64,000 bases of DNA from Protula sp. h YS-2021 (lineage: Eukaryota; Annelida; Polychaeta; Sabellida; Serpulidae), in assembly GCA_949752745.1 (NCBI GenBank), contig OX457024.1, positions 111,280,219 through 111,344,218 on the forward strand, written 5' to 3'. Shown here one piece after another: positions 21,006 through 28,736 of this stretch. The notes beneath the pieces were generated by a model. The model saw nothing but the letters and a program-made list of their open reading frames with translations. It had not been told where the DNA came from and did no database searches. Position numbers and translations under genes: made by a program. Every line of letters begins with the position of its first letter. The stretch's first letter is position 1.

Positions 21006-21288
21006 ATTCAAAGAGGAAGGAGTGCAACTCATGCGAGGCACCAAGTCCATTGAACTGACGCATCCCATGTGTGTTATGGTGATGAACATTGACATGAATG
21101 ATCATGGATATGAACTGAAACTGTCTGAATATGAAGATGTTAAAATAATAAAGTTTGGTAGTGGACAGTGTTATGCTAGTTTTCATAGCATTTACAAACG
21201 TGAATGTAATGTCTATGATACATATATTAATTTAGATTGGTATGAATGGCATGTGTTTATTGATGTATTGAATGTATTTGTAAAATAA
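20962..21288 (+). CDS. Small Polinton protein overlapping the previous gene
   Basis: The 108-residue frame starts at ATG 20962 inside the previous gene. It has NLTLEFKEEGVQLMRG...SIELTHPMCVMVMN, then YELKLSEYEDVKIIKF...TYINLDWYEWHVFIDVL, again two PC4-like halves. The conserved first strand lies upstream of the next ATG (21031), which supports the overlapping start. A ribosomal frameshift fusing it to the previous frame is the alternative. AATAAA overlaps its stop codon and another lies at about 21336. Confidence 0.55.
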   Translation: MLCYKHWIGKNLTLEFKEEGVQLMRGTKSIELTHPMCVMVMNIDMNDHGYELKLSEYEDVKIIKFGSGQCYASFHSIYKRECNVYDTYINLDWYEWHVFIDVLNVFVK

Positions 21289-21439
21289 AAATTTAATGTG
21301 AAATAATTGTTGAAATGTAAATAATGTATAACACAATAAACAAAGAATGTTGTATAAAACTGTCTTGTTTATTTACAATATTCATAATACAATTCACAAT
21401 TACCAATAACTTAACTAATACAACTTAACTAATACAACA
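21289..21439. terminator. Convergent transcription end region of the Polinton
   Basis: The two cassettes meet here. The + side has AATAAA at the stop of the last gene and again in CAATAAACAAAG. The minus side has the complement (TTTATT) near 21368. The interval is AT-rich and non-coding. Confidence 0.5.
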
Positions 21440-21877
21440 TCAATAAAATAATGGTTTATAATGTCTATATACAAAATCCTTTACAACAAAATCACCATCA
21501 CTTCTTCTTAATACATCAATGATTTCAAAAGGACTATGTCCTCGAGCTCTTTGAATTATATAATACACACAATAAAATCCACATGTAGAGGATATTGGTG
21601 TTTGTAATGGAACTGAATTATAAATGAAATTAAACTTTAAAAACTTATTCAAACGACTGTCTATAGGTAAAAGTCCATAAGAGTCAAAATATTCTGCAGG
21701 GTCTTCGTCATAATATACTGCCACCCAATGCTCTCCTGGCTCATCATGATCGTCTGTGTTGATGACATAGGCACCGCGTTGTAAAGATGGTAACTGGTCC
21801 ATGGCAAACACACCTTGAAACAAGTCTTTTGTCGTGGCATCATGGGATAGGATGGCTTCTATCTGCTTCGTGTTCAT
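21440..21877 (-). CDS. PRO: Adenain-type cysteine protease (maturation protease)
   Basis: The 145-residue protein matches the adenovirus protease family C5, which cleaves capsid precursors during maturation. The catalytic arrangement is visible: H50 in GEHWVAVYYD, acidic D65 in EYFDSYG, Q92 in VPLQTP and C99 in SSTCGFYCVYY. Length is short compared with adenain (about 200 residues), as in other Polintons. Its ATG shares ATGA with the stop of the major capsid gene upstream. Confidence 0.93.
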   Translation of the reverse strand: MNTKQIEAILSHDATTKDLFQGVFAMDQLPSLQRGAYVINTDDHDEPGEHWVAVYYDEDPAEYFDSYGLLPIDSRLNKFLKFNFIYNSVPLQTPISSTCGFYCVYYIIQRARGHSPFEIIDVLRRSDGDFVVKDFVYRHYKPLFY

Positions 21878-23247
21878 GACTGGTAGTCGAATTGAATGCT
21901 ACGATTTGCACTTATTTCAACAATGTTATCAAATTCAGCATACACTATAACATTGACTGTATTTTGCAAGGCACCAGCAAAATTCATTTCTAGTCTCAAA
22001 TTCCCATGTTTGATAAGGGCATAATGATCAGCACCATCATAATCAGGTGTTAAGTCAAAAGAAAATAAAGAATAACCTCTAGGCCAATCTTCCCGTTTTA
22101 TAATCGAACTTTTCTCACCATCCAGTCTATCAAAAGATTTGTAAAGTGTTTCAAAAGCATCAAGATATTTGCCTTGATTTATATCAAGCTTGAGAGGTTT
22201 TGATAGGACTGGTTCACCATCAGAGTAAAGCTGCATAAAGTTAAGATTGAAATGTTCAAAATTGTATGGATTTCTCAATACTGTTCCAGCAAAGGATTCA
22301 TTATGAACCATTCCAATGACAATACGTTTTGGTAATTGGCCTAAAAAGATGCTATCTTTCACAAAAGATTGAAATCCAGTTGGAATAGCTAAAACTTTAC
22401 ATTCTTTTCTAGTAACAATAAACTTAGCAGGACTTTTCATCAATGCATCTGCATGTCCCAACTGAATACCTGGACTAACCCTCACTTTGCGAATGGTTAC
22501 AAACGCTTCTCTCACTTCTACTTTAAAACCATTATTTGCAGCCATTAATACATATTCATCTTTTTGTCTATGTAAACGTAATTTCATACTAACACCATTG
22601 GGAAGATAACGATCCTGCTCAAACAAATCTACCCTTAAACCACCTGTAAGCATAAACTCACGGCTTAGACGTGTATACAAATAACGATTATGTAAACCAT
22701 TATTTCCTGTTTCAGCTATATCACCACCTTCAATATTTACATGAAAACCTGATACATATCTTTCATGATTAGGTCTTTTCACCTGATGAGTATTCATTGA
22801 CCCGGCAGTATCTTTATAGATGAGACGCATAGAGCGCTCAGAATTGAGACTTTCTTCCGAGTCATGAATGAGATGAGATATGATGCTGGTATAACCATGA
22901 GTATTGTTACTATGTGATACCAATCGATCATTTAGAAATAATTCAATATTAGACCATAACCCATTAAACAAATCATTGATACATGACACGTTATCATCTA
23001 CACCACACGCTTCTCCATCAACCTTTACAATGTGACATACAATATGGAGTTTACTGTTCTTTAAATCTAGATATTCTTCGGTACTCGCAGGAATGTAGAA
23101 TTCTATTGGAGCACCTTCTCTAATAGTAGTTAGTGGTTGATAGTCTACATTATAGCTTTTTTCTACAGCAGTTTGCGTTGGTGGTATGTGAAACCATTCT
23201 AATGGAGAAAGACTACATTCACAAGAATGATTATGAATTAAAGACAT
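21874..23247 (-). CDS. MCP: Major capsid protein (double jelly-roll)
   Basis: The 457-residue protein shows the Polinton major-capsid pattern: an N-terminal PPTQTAVEKSY segment, PIEFYIPASTEEYLDLKNS, then LHIVCHIVKVDG, then the INDLFNGLWSNIELFLNDR block followed by the HGYTSIISHL block. In this family trimers of two stacked jelly rolls build an icosahedral shell. It begins 2 nt after the stop of the amphipathic protein gene and overlaps the protease by ATGA. It is complete and unbroken. Confidence 0.92.
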   Translation of the reverse strand: MSLIHNHSCECSLSPLEWFHIPPTQTAVEKSYNVDYQPLTTIREGAPIEFYIPASTEEYLDLKNSKLHIVCHIVKVDGEACGVDDNVSCINDLFNGLWSNIELFLNDRLVSHSNNTHGYTSIISHLIHDSEESLNSERSMRLIYKDTAGSMNTHQVKRPNHERYVSGFHVNIEGGDIAETGNNGLHNRYLYTRLSREFMLTGGLRVDLFEQDRYLPNGVSMKLRLHRQKDEYVLMAANNGFKVEVREAFVTIRKVRVSPGIQLGHADALMKSPAKFIVTRKECKVLAIPTGFQSFVKDSIFLGQLPKRIVIGMVHNESFAGTVLRNPYNFEHFNLNFMQLYSDGEPVLSKPLKLDINQGKYLDAFETLYKSFDRLDGEKSSIIKREDWPRGYSLFSFDLTPDYDGADHYALIKHGNLRLEMNFAGALQNTVNVIVYAEFDNIVEISANRSIQFDYQS

Positions 23248-23249
23248 GA

Positions 23250-23606
23250 TTAAAAAATATCTTTCTTATATTTTGTTGATGTTATCCGTTTAGCTGCCTT
23301 TCGCCTTCTGACAGGTTTTGCTGGTTTCGCTCTCTTTTGTCCTCCTAACTCATCACCAAACATACGTTGTGCTACTCGACCTGTAACATCTTTCGCGACA
23401 TCTTTTGCAGCCTTTTTAAGATGTGGTGCAACGATTTTAGCCCCTGCCTTAAGCAGTGGAATAGCTTTTCGAGCCAATGATCCCAGTATTGAACCAATAC
23501 CATCTCCATATTGTATTCGCGCTCCTTTAAATCCTGGTAATTCTCCACCCACTTGACGAAGAAAATGGTTGCGATAAATAGATGGATTATGTGTGTATGC
23601 TTTCAT
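23250..23606 (-). CDS. Basic amphipathic virion-type protein
   Basis: The 118-residue protein has a Gly-rich turn and amphipathic helix (GDGIGSILGSLARKAIPLLK, residues ~33-52), a second Lys/Ala helix and a strongly basic C terminus (KRAKPAKPVRRRKAAKR). This layout recurs beside capsid genes of Polintons and adenovirus-like elements, where it has been compared to minor core/membrane-interacting proteins. I infer a minor virion role. It overlaps the penton stop by ATGA. Confidence 0.65.
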   Translation of the reverse strand: MKAYTHNPSIYRNHFLRQVGGELPGFKGARIQYGDGIGSILGSLARKAIPLLKAGAKIVAPHLKKAAKDVAKDVTGRVAQRMFGDELGGQKRAKPAKPVRRRKAAKRITSTKYKKDIF

Positions 23607-24367
23607 AATGCTTTTGGTCGAAAATGAAGTTTACAGATCACCTTCCCAGTTTGAAATGGAACATTATGGTCTGTGTCATCCTTAATATTCATCTCTATCA
23701 CGTCAAATTTGGATGTGTTTACAGGAACATAATGAGGTTCTCCATAAGTTTTCATGATAATGTCTCCATCATGTCCTTGTATTGCAACAGAACGTAGCAA
23801 AGGAACATAATAATCACCAACAACTTGTGGCTCGCAAATACTACAGTACACATAAAGTGTATAAAACCCCTGTTTCACATCAGCTTTATATTCAGCTGTA
23901 CACGTTTCAGTATACCATTGATTTGGGATAAATCCTAAAATCTCAGCTAATCCAGTGGAGAATGACACTTCAAAGCCATATTTTAGATATAGAAAAACGC
24001 GTCGTCTAATTTTATCATACTTTATCCGAATACCTTCTTTAAGGTCATCTTTCATAGAATTAGTCGCTTCTTCATTGACTGCATGACATATTTCTTGTAT
24101 GGATCTGTAGTAGCCATAAGGAATATTGATTGTGTCAAGAACAATATCATTCAGTGGTTGTTGTCGATACTGAATAGAATAGTCCATTCCATGTCTCATG
24201 GTTGTCCATGTATGTGGATATTGAATTTCAGCTAAAGCCACTTCATATTTTCCGTTCAGATAGATGGTTCGAGGCATACGAATTTGATAATTCGAAGTCT
24301 TGTTGTTGGGATAATAGTTCATACTAGCATTGCTGGGTAAAGTAATGTAAAAACTTGTTGACTCCAT
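23603..24367 (-). CDS. Penton (minor capsid) protein, single jelly-roll
   Basis: The 254-residue protein begins with SFYITLPSNASMNYYPNNKT and continues YQIRMPRTIYLNGKYEVALAEIQYPHTW, the characteristic start of Polinton penton proteins. In the family it occupies the five-fold vertices. A 54-nt gap separates it from the gene upstream, with GTATATAC at 24408-24415, about 41 bp before the ATG, as a possible TATA element. Confidence 0.88.
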   Translation of the reverse strand: MESTSFYITLPSNASMNYYPNNKTSNYQIRMPRTIYLNGKYEVALAEIQYPHTWTTMRHGMDYSIQYRQQPLNDIVLDTINIPYGYYRSIQEICHAVNEEATNSMKDDLKEGIRIKYDKIRRRVFLYLKYGFEVSFSTGLAEILGFIPNQWYTETCTAEYKADVKQGFYTLYVYCSICEPQVVGDYYVPLLRSVAIQGHDGDIIMKTYGEPHYVPVNTSKFDVIEMNIKDDTDHNVPFQTGKVICKLHFRPKAL

Positions 24368-24421
24368 GACAGCTAAATCGTTTATGTGATGTAGATAGAC
24401 TAGATGTGTATATACATTACT

Positions 24422-24631
24422 TCATGTTTGACACTCTTCATCCTCACTTTCTACATTGCTGTCTACATTATTGTCTAAATTGCTATCTACATGATCTAAA
24501 TTGGTATCTACTACTTCTCCCTGACAACAAGCACTAACACACCTAATTTTTACAGGAATAGTATTTTTATTTCCATTTTCTTTACAACAACAACACCATA
24601 GCTCTTTAATCCATGTTAAAAAGTTTCCCAT
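24422..24631 (-). CDS. Small Polinton protein with acylation-type N terminus
   Basis: The 69-residue protein starts MGNFLTW, with Gly at position 2 and Thr at position 6, as in N-myristoylated proteins. A CCCC cluster at ~13-16 could be palmitoylated. The tail is acidic and made of VDSNLD-type repeats. Dual acylation would place it on membranes, which is inference. Its ATG overlaps the end of the upstream gene by 16 nt. I recognise no family. Confidence 0.6.
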   Translation of the reverse strand: MGNFLTWIKELWCCCCKENGNKNTIPVKIRCVSACCQGEVVDTNLDHVDSNLDNNVDSNVESEDEECQT

Positions 24632-25206
24632 CCTTCTGGAAACAACCTTTGTTGACGTTGTTGTATCTCTTTTGTAATATCTTCACGAGTTGTCTTTTTA
24701 CCAAAAACAGTTTTTGGAATATTAGCATCTACAATTTCCTCAATAAACTGCTTCCAACCATGCGGTGGTTCTCGTTGTTCTTTTCTTCTTGTAGCAACCA
24801 ATGCTTCTTTCAACAAATCAATAATGTTAGAATTTGTAATGACAGTACCTGTTTTTAAAACAAGTTCATTTTTATCTGTCCATCTCGTACCATATTTCTT
24901 AAGTTCTGCTAGAAGTTGTGTTAGTTTTACATGATAAATAGGTTGAAAATGGCTTAGAAACTGTTGGGACTTTTCTGATTTTTCTGCTTTGGATGATGTA
25001 ACAGACTTTTGTCGCTGTTGTTGTGATTGAATTGTTCGTAAATGACGTCCAAGCACTTGAGACATTTCTATTGCTTTTTCACGAGTTCGTTTCCCACGTA
25101 AAAGTTTATTCACTTTCGTTTTGATTTCAACATCTTTTCCCTTCTTTTCTAACAACATTTTATATTCATATTCAGGAATGAGGACCATTTTCATAGTATG
25201 TTTCAT
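24616..25206 (-). CDS. Conserved Polinton protein of unknown function
   Basis: The 196-residue protein has a charged, probably helical N-terminal half (residues 20-85, Lys/Arg/Gln-rich). The C-terminal domain contains YGTRWTDKNELV, the motif SNIIDLLKEAL (~126-136) and PPHGWKQFIEEI...ANIPKTVFG (~147-169). I recognise the 'I.DLL..AL...PPGW..F...L...N+P' arrangement as recurring in Polintons next to the ATPase, but no activity is established. The ATG shares ATGA with the upstream stop. Confidence 0.7.
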   Translation of the reverse strand: MKHTMKMVLIPEYEYKMLLEKKGKDVEIKTKVNKLLRGKRTREKAIEMSQVLGRHLRTIQSQQQRQKSVTSSKAEKSEKSQQFLSHFQPIYHVKLTQLLAELKKYGTRWTDKNELVLKTGTVITNSNIIDLLKEALVATRRKEQREPPHGWKQFIEEIVDANIPKTVFGKKTTREDITKEIQQRQQRLFPEGWETF

Positions 25207-25529
25207 TTTAACAGCAACTGAGCTAACAAGGGTAATGCAAATTTAGCAATAGCTCCAATGAATCCTCCTTTCTGATTAACCAACTTCTTTTTTCTTCGAA
25301 GTGATATCTTCTTATCTGCTAGTGTACGTAGGGTATGACGTTCACGCTTGAATACCTTATACCTTTTTGAGCTTAAGGGTAAATGTCCTCGCAATATATT
25401 CAAACAAATTTCAAACAAGCTAGTTAATTCTTCCTTAGTAGCTTGTTGTAGCAAGGATTTACGTCGTTTAGGCCCGCTGCGTGCGAGCAAGTGAAGAAAT
25501 GGTTGATTTGCTTGAATACGTTTAGACAT
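25203..25529 (-). CDS. Conserved basic Polinton protein with hydrophobic C terminus
   Basis: The 108-residue protein has the pattern LHLLARSGPKRRKSLLQQA, then LTSLFEICLNILRGHLPLS, a Lys/Arg-rich centre (RRKKKLVNQKGGF) and a hydrophobic tail ending in ALPLLAQLLLK. Homologous small proteins recur in Polintons and have been compared with adenovirus core protein X. DNA or membrane association in the particle is inferred. It overlaps the ATPase 3' end by 8 nt (ATGTCTAA). Confidence 0.7.
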   Translation of the reverse strand: MSKRIQANQPFLHLLARSGPKRRKSLLQQATKEELTSLFEICLNILRGHLPLSSKRYKVFKRERHTLRTLADKKISLRRKKKLVNQKGGFIGAIAKFALPLLAQLLLK

Positions 25530-26181
25530 CTTGGTTGCGAATGGTCAAGTGACTTGGTTCTTGTTCATACGCGACCTTATCAACATATACGTAATGTGTA
25601 TCTTTTGGTAAAATGCCTGTACGAATACGTAGTTGATCATTTGTCTTCGGCTTCAAATCAATGAATAAATAGCCATGAGGTTTGCTCGTAGCATCTTGAT
25701 AGGCTTCTATGAGAAATTGAGATTTTCCAGGATACATTTGTCGCGCTAATGTACTTATTTGTTGACTGTCTCTAGGATTTTTAAACAGAATGATGTAATG
25801 TGTATTCAAACTAATATTTCGCATTTCTCTACCATGATGGAATAAATTATGCACAATAAAAATAATGCTTAGATTTTGATGACTGCTGCCAACACTAAAT
25901 AGACGTGTCATTCGCTCATCACTATGACATTTGGTCATTAAGTCATCAATGATGAGTAAGTTTGGTTTTTTCGGGTTAAAACGCTCTTCAATGTTATCTG
26001 GAATGCCTTGGTAAAATTCCACACCTTTCATTCCCTTATACAAAGGCTGATCTGCTGCATAGAGCCATAAAATGGTTTTTGGAGAGGGTTTAATTAACTT
26101 TTGTTCTAGAATTTCTCTAACTAGAGAAGTTTTACCACTGCCTGTAGGTCCAGAGACCAAACACGTGAATGGATGCTTCAT
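25522..26181 (-). CDS. ATP: FtsK/HerA-type genome-packaging ATPase
   Basis: The 219-residue protein has Walker A GPTGSGKT (residues 11-18) and Walker B NLLIIDD (D79-D80), typical of A32-like packaging ATPases that pump DNA into capsids. I chose ATG 26181 (MKHPF), which overlaps the integrase stop as ATGA, over the start at 26208 inside the integrase. The IFIVHNLFHHGREMR block corresponds to the sensor region. Confidence 0.93.
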   Translation of the reverse strand: MKHPFTCLVSGPTGSGKTSLVREILEQKLIKPSPKTILWLYAADQPLYKGMKGVEFYQGIPDNIEERFNPKKPNLLIIDDLMTKCHSDERMTRLFSVGSSHQNLSIIFIVHNLFHHGREMRNISLNTHYIILFKNPRDSQQISTLARQMYPGKSQFLIEAYQDATSKPHGYLFIDLKPKTNDQLRIRTGILPKDTHYVYVDKVAYEQEPSHLTIRNQDV

Positions 26182-27278
26182 TTTCGAATATCTGTTTCTT
26201 TCACCCAACTGTTAAACTTCTTTGGCCAACCTAACCACTTCACAAATAATTCTTTAACACCTCGTCTTCTTCGTGTTTTCAAGACCTTTTCAATTCTGTA
26301 GACTGATTCAATATCTTTTGTCACTTTCTGCAGTTCTTCTTCATAGAAATGTCCGTCAATATCTTCATCCAAAAAGTCTTTCACACGATACAAGTGTACT
26401 CCTTGCTTCTTACAACGATGTGTGATAATGAAGACTTCTTGCGTCCACTTTATATGATAATCTCGTTGAAATACATATTTTATGTGAGAAATGCGAACCT
26501 GATCACCAATTTTAAATTTGTAGGGTTTTTTCTTCTTCGGTTTTAATTTCAATTTGTCTACATACATATACTTCCACACTTTCGATTCGTTGTCTTTACG
26601 AATATCTGCAGGAGCATACTTATTAGGGAGGGAGCCATGAGGTCTATGGTTGTAATTATACACTAAGTCTGGAAGGATGTCCATATATCGATACGTTTGA
26701 TTATGTAGGAAATATCGATACATCATTCCCTTTAGAGTACGAATGACTCTCTCAGCAAAGTTGGCTTTGGTTTCATTCTTTGTCGTATAGGCATGTATTC
26801 CCTCCTTCTTCATAAATGCTTTTACCCATCTGTTTTTAAATTCAGTTCCTTTGTCTGACCTTAGAGTTCGTGGTCTTCGTTGTGTTTCATGAAAAATCTT
26901 TTGAAAGGCTTCTATGACACTCGTATGTGATTTATTAGGCATTGGTTGCACCCATAAATATTTGGAAAACACATCAATGACAACTAATAAAAAACGGGTG
27001 TCATCATTATAGGAAGCTATGTTTCCCATGTCAGCTAAATCAATATCCCACATGTCATCAATTCCACGTGTAATGACACGTTGCCTTTTAAACCTATATT
27101 TTACAGGTTGTAGTAAACTGAAGGCATCTTGATCCTGTAACCATTTCTTCACTTGTGAATGAGTGACTGGTTGATCATGTTTTCTTAATATGTGATATAG
27201 TTTGTAAGGACCAGCAAATGCCCCGGGTTGACCAGGTTTAAAATAAATATTGGTTAAGTAGTCTTTCCACGTCGACAT
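26178..27278 (-). CDS. INT: Retroviral-type integrase with C-terminal chromodomain
   Basis: The 366-residue protein inserts the element into host DNA. The rve core carries the catalytic triad D80 (WDIDLADM), D142 (LRSDKGTEF) and E176 (NFAERVIRTLK), with 33 residues between the last two. A basic linker leads to an SH3-like segment (KPYKFKIGDQVRIS, ~251-264) and a chromodomain at ~325-364 (YRIEKVLKTRRRRG, LFVKWLGWPKKFNSWV). Chromodomains of this type bind modified histone tails and could steer target choice, which is inference. It heads the chain of overlapping late genes; the ATG context is GTGTTAACATG. Confidence 0.95.
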   Translation of the reverse strand: MSTWKDYLTNIYFKPGQPGAFAGPYKLYHILRKHDQPVTHSQVKKWLQDQDAFSLLQPVKYRFKRQRVITRGIDDMWDIDLADMGNIASYNDDTRFLLVVIDVFSKYLWVQPMPNKSHTSVIEAFQKIFHETQRRPRTLRSDKGTEFKNRWVKAFMKKEGIHAYTTKNETKANFAERVIRTLKGMMYRYFLHNQTYRYMDILPDLVYNYNHRPHGSLPNKYAPADIRKDNESKVWKYMYVDKLKLKPKKKKPYKFKIGDQVRISHIKYVFQRDYHIKWTQEVFIITHRCKKQGVHLYRVKDFLDEDIDGHFYEEELQKVTKDIESVYRIEKVLKTRRRRGVKELFVKWLGWPKKFNSWVKETDIRK

Positions 27279-27358
27279 GTTAACACTAAATGATTAACAC
27301 TTGTTAACATATCTTGTATTTTATTTTATCAACACATCTTGCATTTTATCAACATATC

Positions 27359-27691
27359 TTACAAATCAAGTATTGATACAATGGTGTGAATAATTGGAGT
27401 CCATTGATCTTCAATGTACATTAACCAACTACTTAATTCATCAAATGTGATAGCATCTACACCATATTTTTCACAACGTTGATTTGCATTATCTAACACT
27501 TTATCTAAATGAATGTAATATTTAGCTTCATTCCAATATGTATAGACACATGCAGAATGACAAGTATGTTCTGAACACTCTTCATTTTGACAAGCAGGAC
27601 ATACTAAACATGCAAACTTTTTTACAGCTAATAACATTTCTTCACAATATGTCTTTTGCACAATATATTGTCTCAATGTAATGTCTGTCAT
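27359..27691 (-). CDS. Small cysteine-rich Polinton protein
   Basis: The 110-residue frame starts at ATG 27691 inside the stop of the upstream gene (TAATG). A GTG eight codons upstream is not a likely start. It has a Cys/His cluster (CLVCPACQNEECSEHTCHSAC) suitable for zinc binding and a helical remainder. No family recognised. Confidence 0.6.
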   Translation of the reverse strand: MTDITLRQYIVQKTYCEEMLLAVKKFACLVCPACQNEECSEHTCHSACVYTYWNEAKYYIHLDKVLDNANQRCEKYGVDAITFDELSSWLMYIEDQWTPIIHTIVSILDL

Positions 27692-27978
27692 TATACTGCA
27701 ATGTAGATTAGCCACTCTCTCACTTCATAAAACAGTCTTGGATCAAATCGAGCAAAGTGATATGCTGCTTCCACATCAAACTCCTCAGCTCCGTCAATGT
27801 TTGAAAGCACACACTCTTTGATGAAATCCTCACGTAATTTCGGTACGTTCAGCGTGGAATGAGCAAGTTCCCAATAGATGTCAAAGTGTTCCAGTTGTTG
27901 TTGAATAGATCCAAAACGCGCCAGTTCACTTATCATGTAGTCCACATACGTCTCCTTGAAAAACGTTTCTACATCCAT
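27691..27978 (-). CDS. Small Polinton protein, paralogue of the 29156 gene
   Basis: The 95-residue helical protein shares with the product at 28737-29156 the order F...YVDY..S.L..F, then Q....W, then FI.....E....FD.. or YD..A. It is acidic. Function unknown. The stop is shared with the next start as TAATG. Confidence 0.6.
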   Translation of the reverse strand: MDVETFFKETYVDYMISELARFGSIQQQLEHFDIYWELAHSTLNVPKLREDFIKECVLSNIDGAEEFDVEAAYHFARFDPRLFYEVREWLIYIAV

Positions 27979-28042
27979 CTTTCACATATCCATATGACAC
28001 GTCTACACACTTTGATGACTGGCAAGCAAATGACTTGTAGTC

Positions 28043-28663
28043 TTACTCGGCAGATACTGTTAGTGAGCCACACTTGTTGCAGAAGTTGTCAGGTTCACAC
28101 AACTTGCAATTGTACTTGTGGCAGTGACAATCATAATCCTCAGCATATCCGTAAGCACCACAATATTCACAGGTAAGTCCAAGTTGATTTTGCACATCCA
28201 TATTCTCCAATCGAACTTCAGCCAGTCTTTTCTTGGAAAGCTTTGACACTTTCATTCGATTGTCCTTTTGCAGCTTGATAGGAGTTTTCTTCCCATGACA
28301 TTCCGTACATGGCAATAAGGTTGAGTTAATGTTATCCATCTCCTGAAGCAATGTCCCCCATTCACCATCATTCATGTTGATGTAACGCGTATATTCTTTC
28401 CCTTCAAACAGTGATGTTTGCACAAAACTCACATAGCGCATATCCAAGTATGAAATGACTTCAAGCCACTTCGTTTGCGTTAAGTACAGTTTGAAGCCAA
28501 TGTTGCGTAATCTTGACAAGTTCTGACACACAATCTTCCACAAGGATGGTGATAAAGCAAGCCATCTCTCTCCACGTTTGATTCGAAGAAATAGCCCAAA
28601 TTCTCCATGCTCCACAGTAATAGTTAAGTTTGCACTAATTTTAAAGCTGCTTGTCTTCTCCAT
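28043..28663 (-). CDS. PC4-like tandem domain plus zinc-ribbon protein
   Basis: The 206-residue protein joins two PC4-like halves (NLTITVEHGEFGLFLRI...LALSPSLWKIVCQNL, ~11-49; and FKLYLTQTKWLEVISYL...YINMNDGEWGTLLQEM, ~57-109) to a Cys-rich tail with five CxxC or CxCH pairs (CTEC, CEYC, CHCH, CKLC, CNKC; ~118-198). The tail looks like one or two zinc ribbons. Single-stranded-nucleic-acid binding and transcription control are inferred. TATAAAAGG lies 38 bp upstream. Confidence 0.65.
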   Translation of the reverse strand: MEKTSSFKISANLTITVEHGEFGLFLRIKRGERWLALSPSLWKIVCQNLSRLRNIGFKLYLTQTKWLEVISYLDMRYVSFVQTSLFEGKEYTRYINMNDGEWGTLLQEMDNINSTLLPCTECHGKKTPIKLQKDNRMKVSKLSKKRLAEVRLENMDVQNQLGLTCEYCGAYGYAEDYDCHCHKYNCKLCEPDNFCNKCGSLTVSAE

Positions 28664-28700
28664 GGCTGCGCGTTGAATGATGACTTCACTTCACCCTTCT

Positions 28701-28709
28701 CCTTTTATA
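28701..28709 (-). promoter_or_regulatory. TATA box of the 28663 gene
   Basis: On the minus strand TATAAAAGG ends 38 bp before the ATG at 28663. It is identical to the box at 19806-19814. Confidence 0.55.
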
Positions 28710-28736
28710 CCATTAGAAATTGCAGAGTTAGCTTTT

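Noticed and set aside
26178..27278. LTR retrotransposon on the basis of its integrase
   Set aside because: No gag, reverse transcriptase or LTR nearby; the integrase lies among capsid, ATPase and polymerase genes inside long TIRs.
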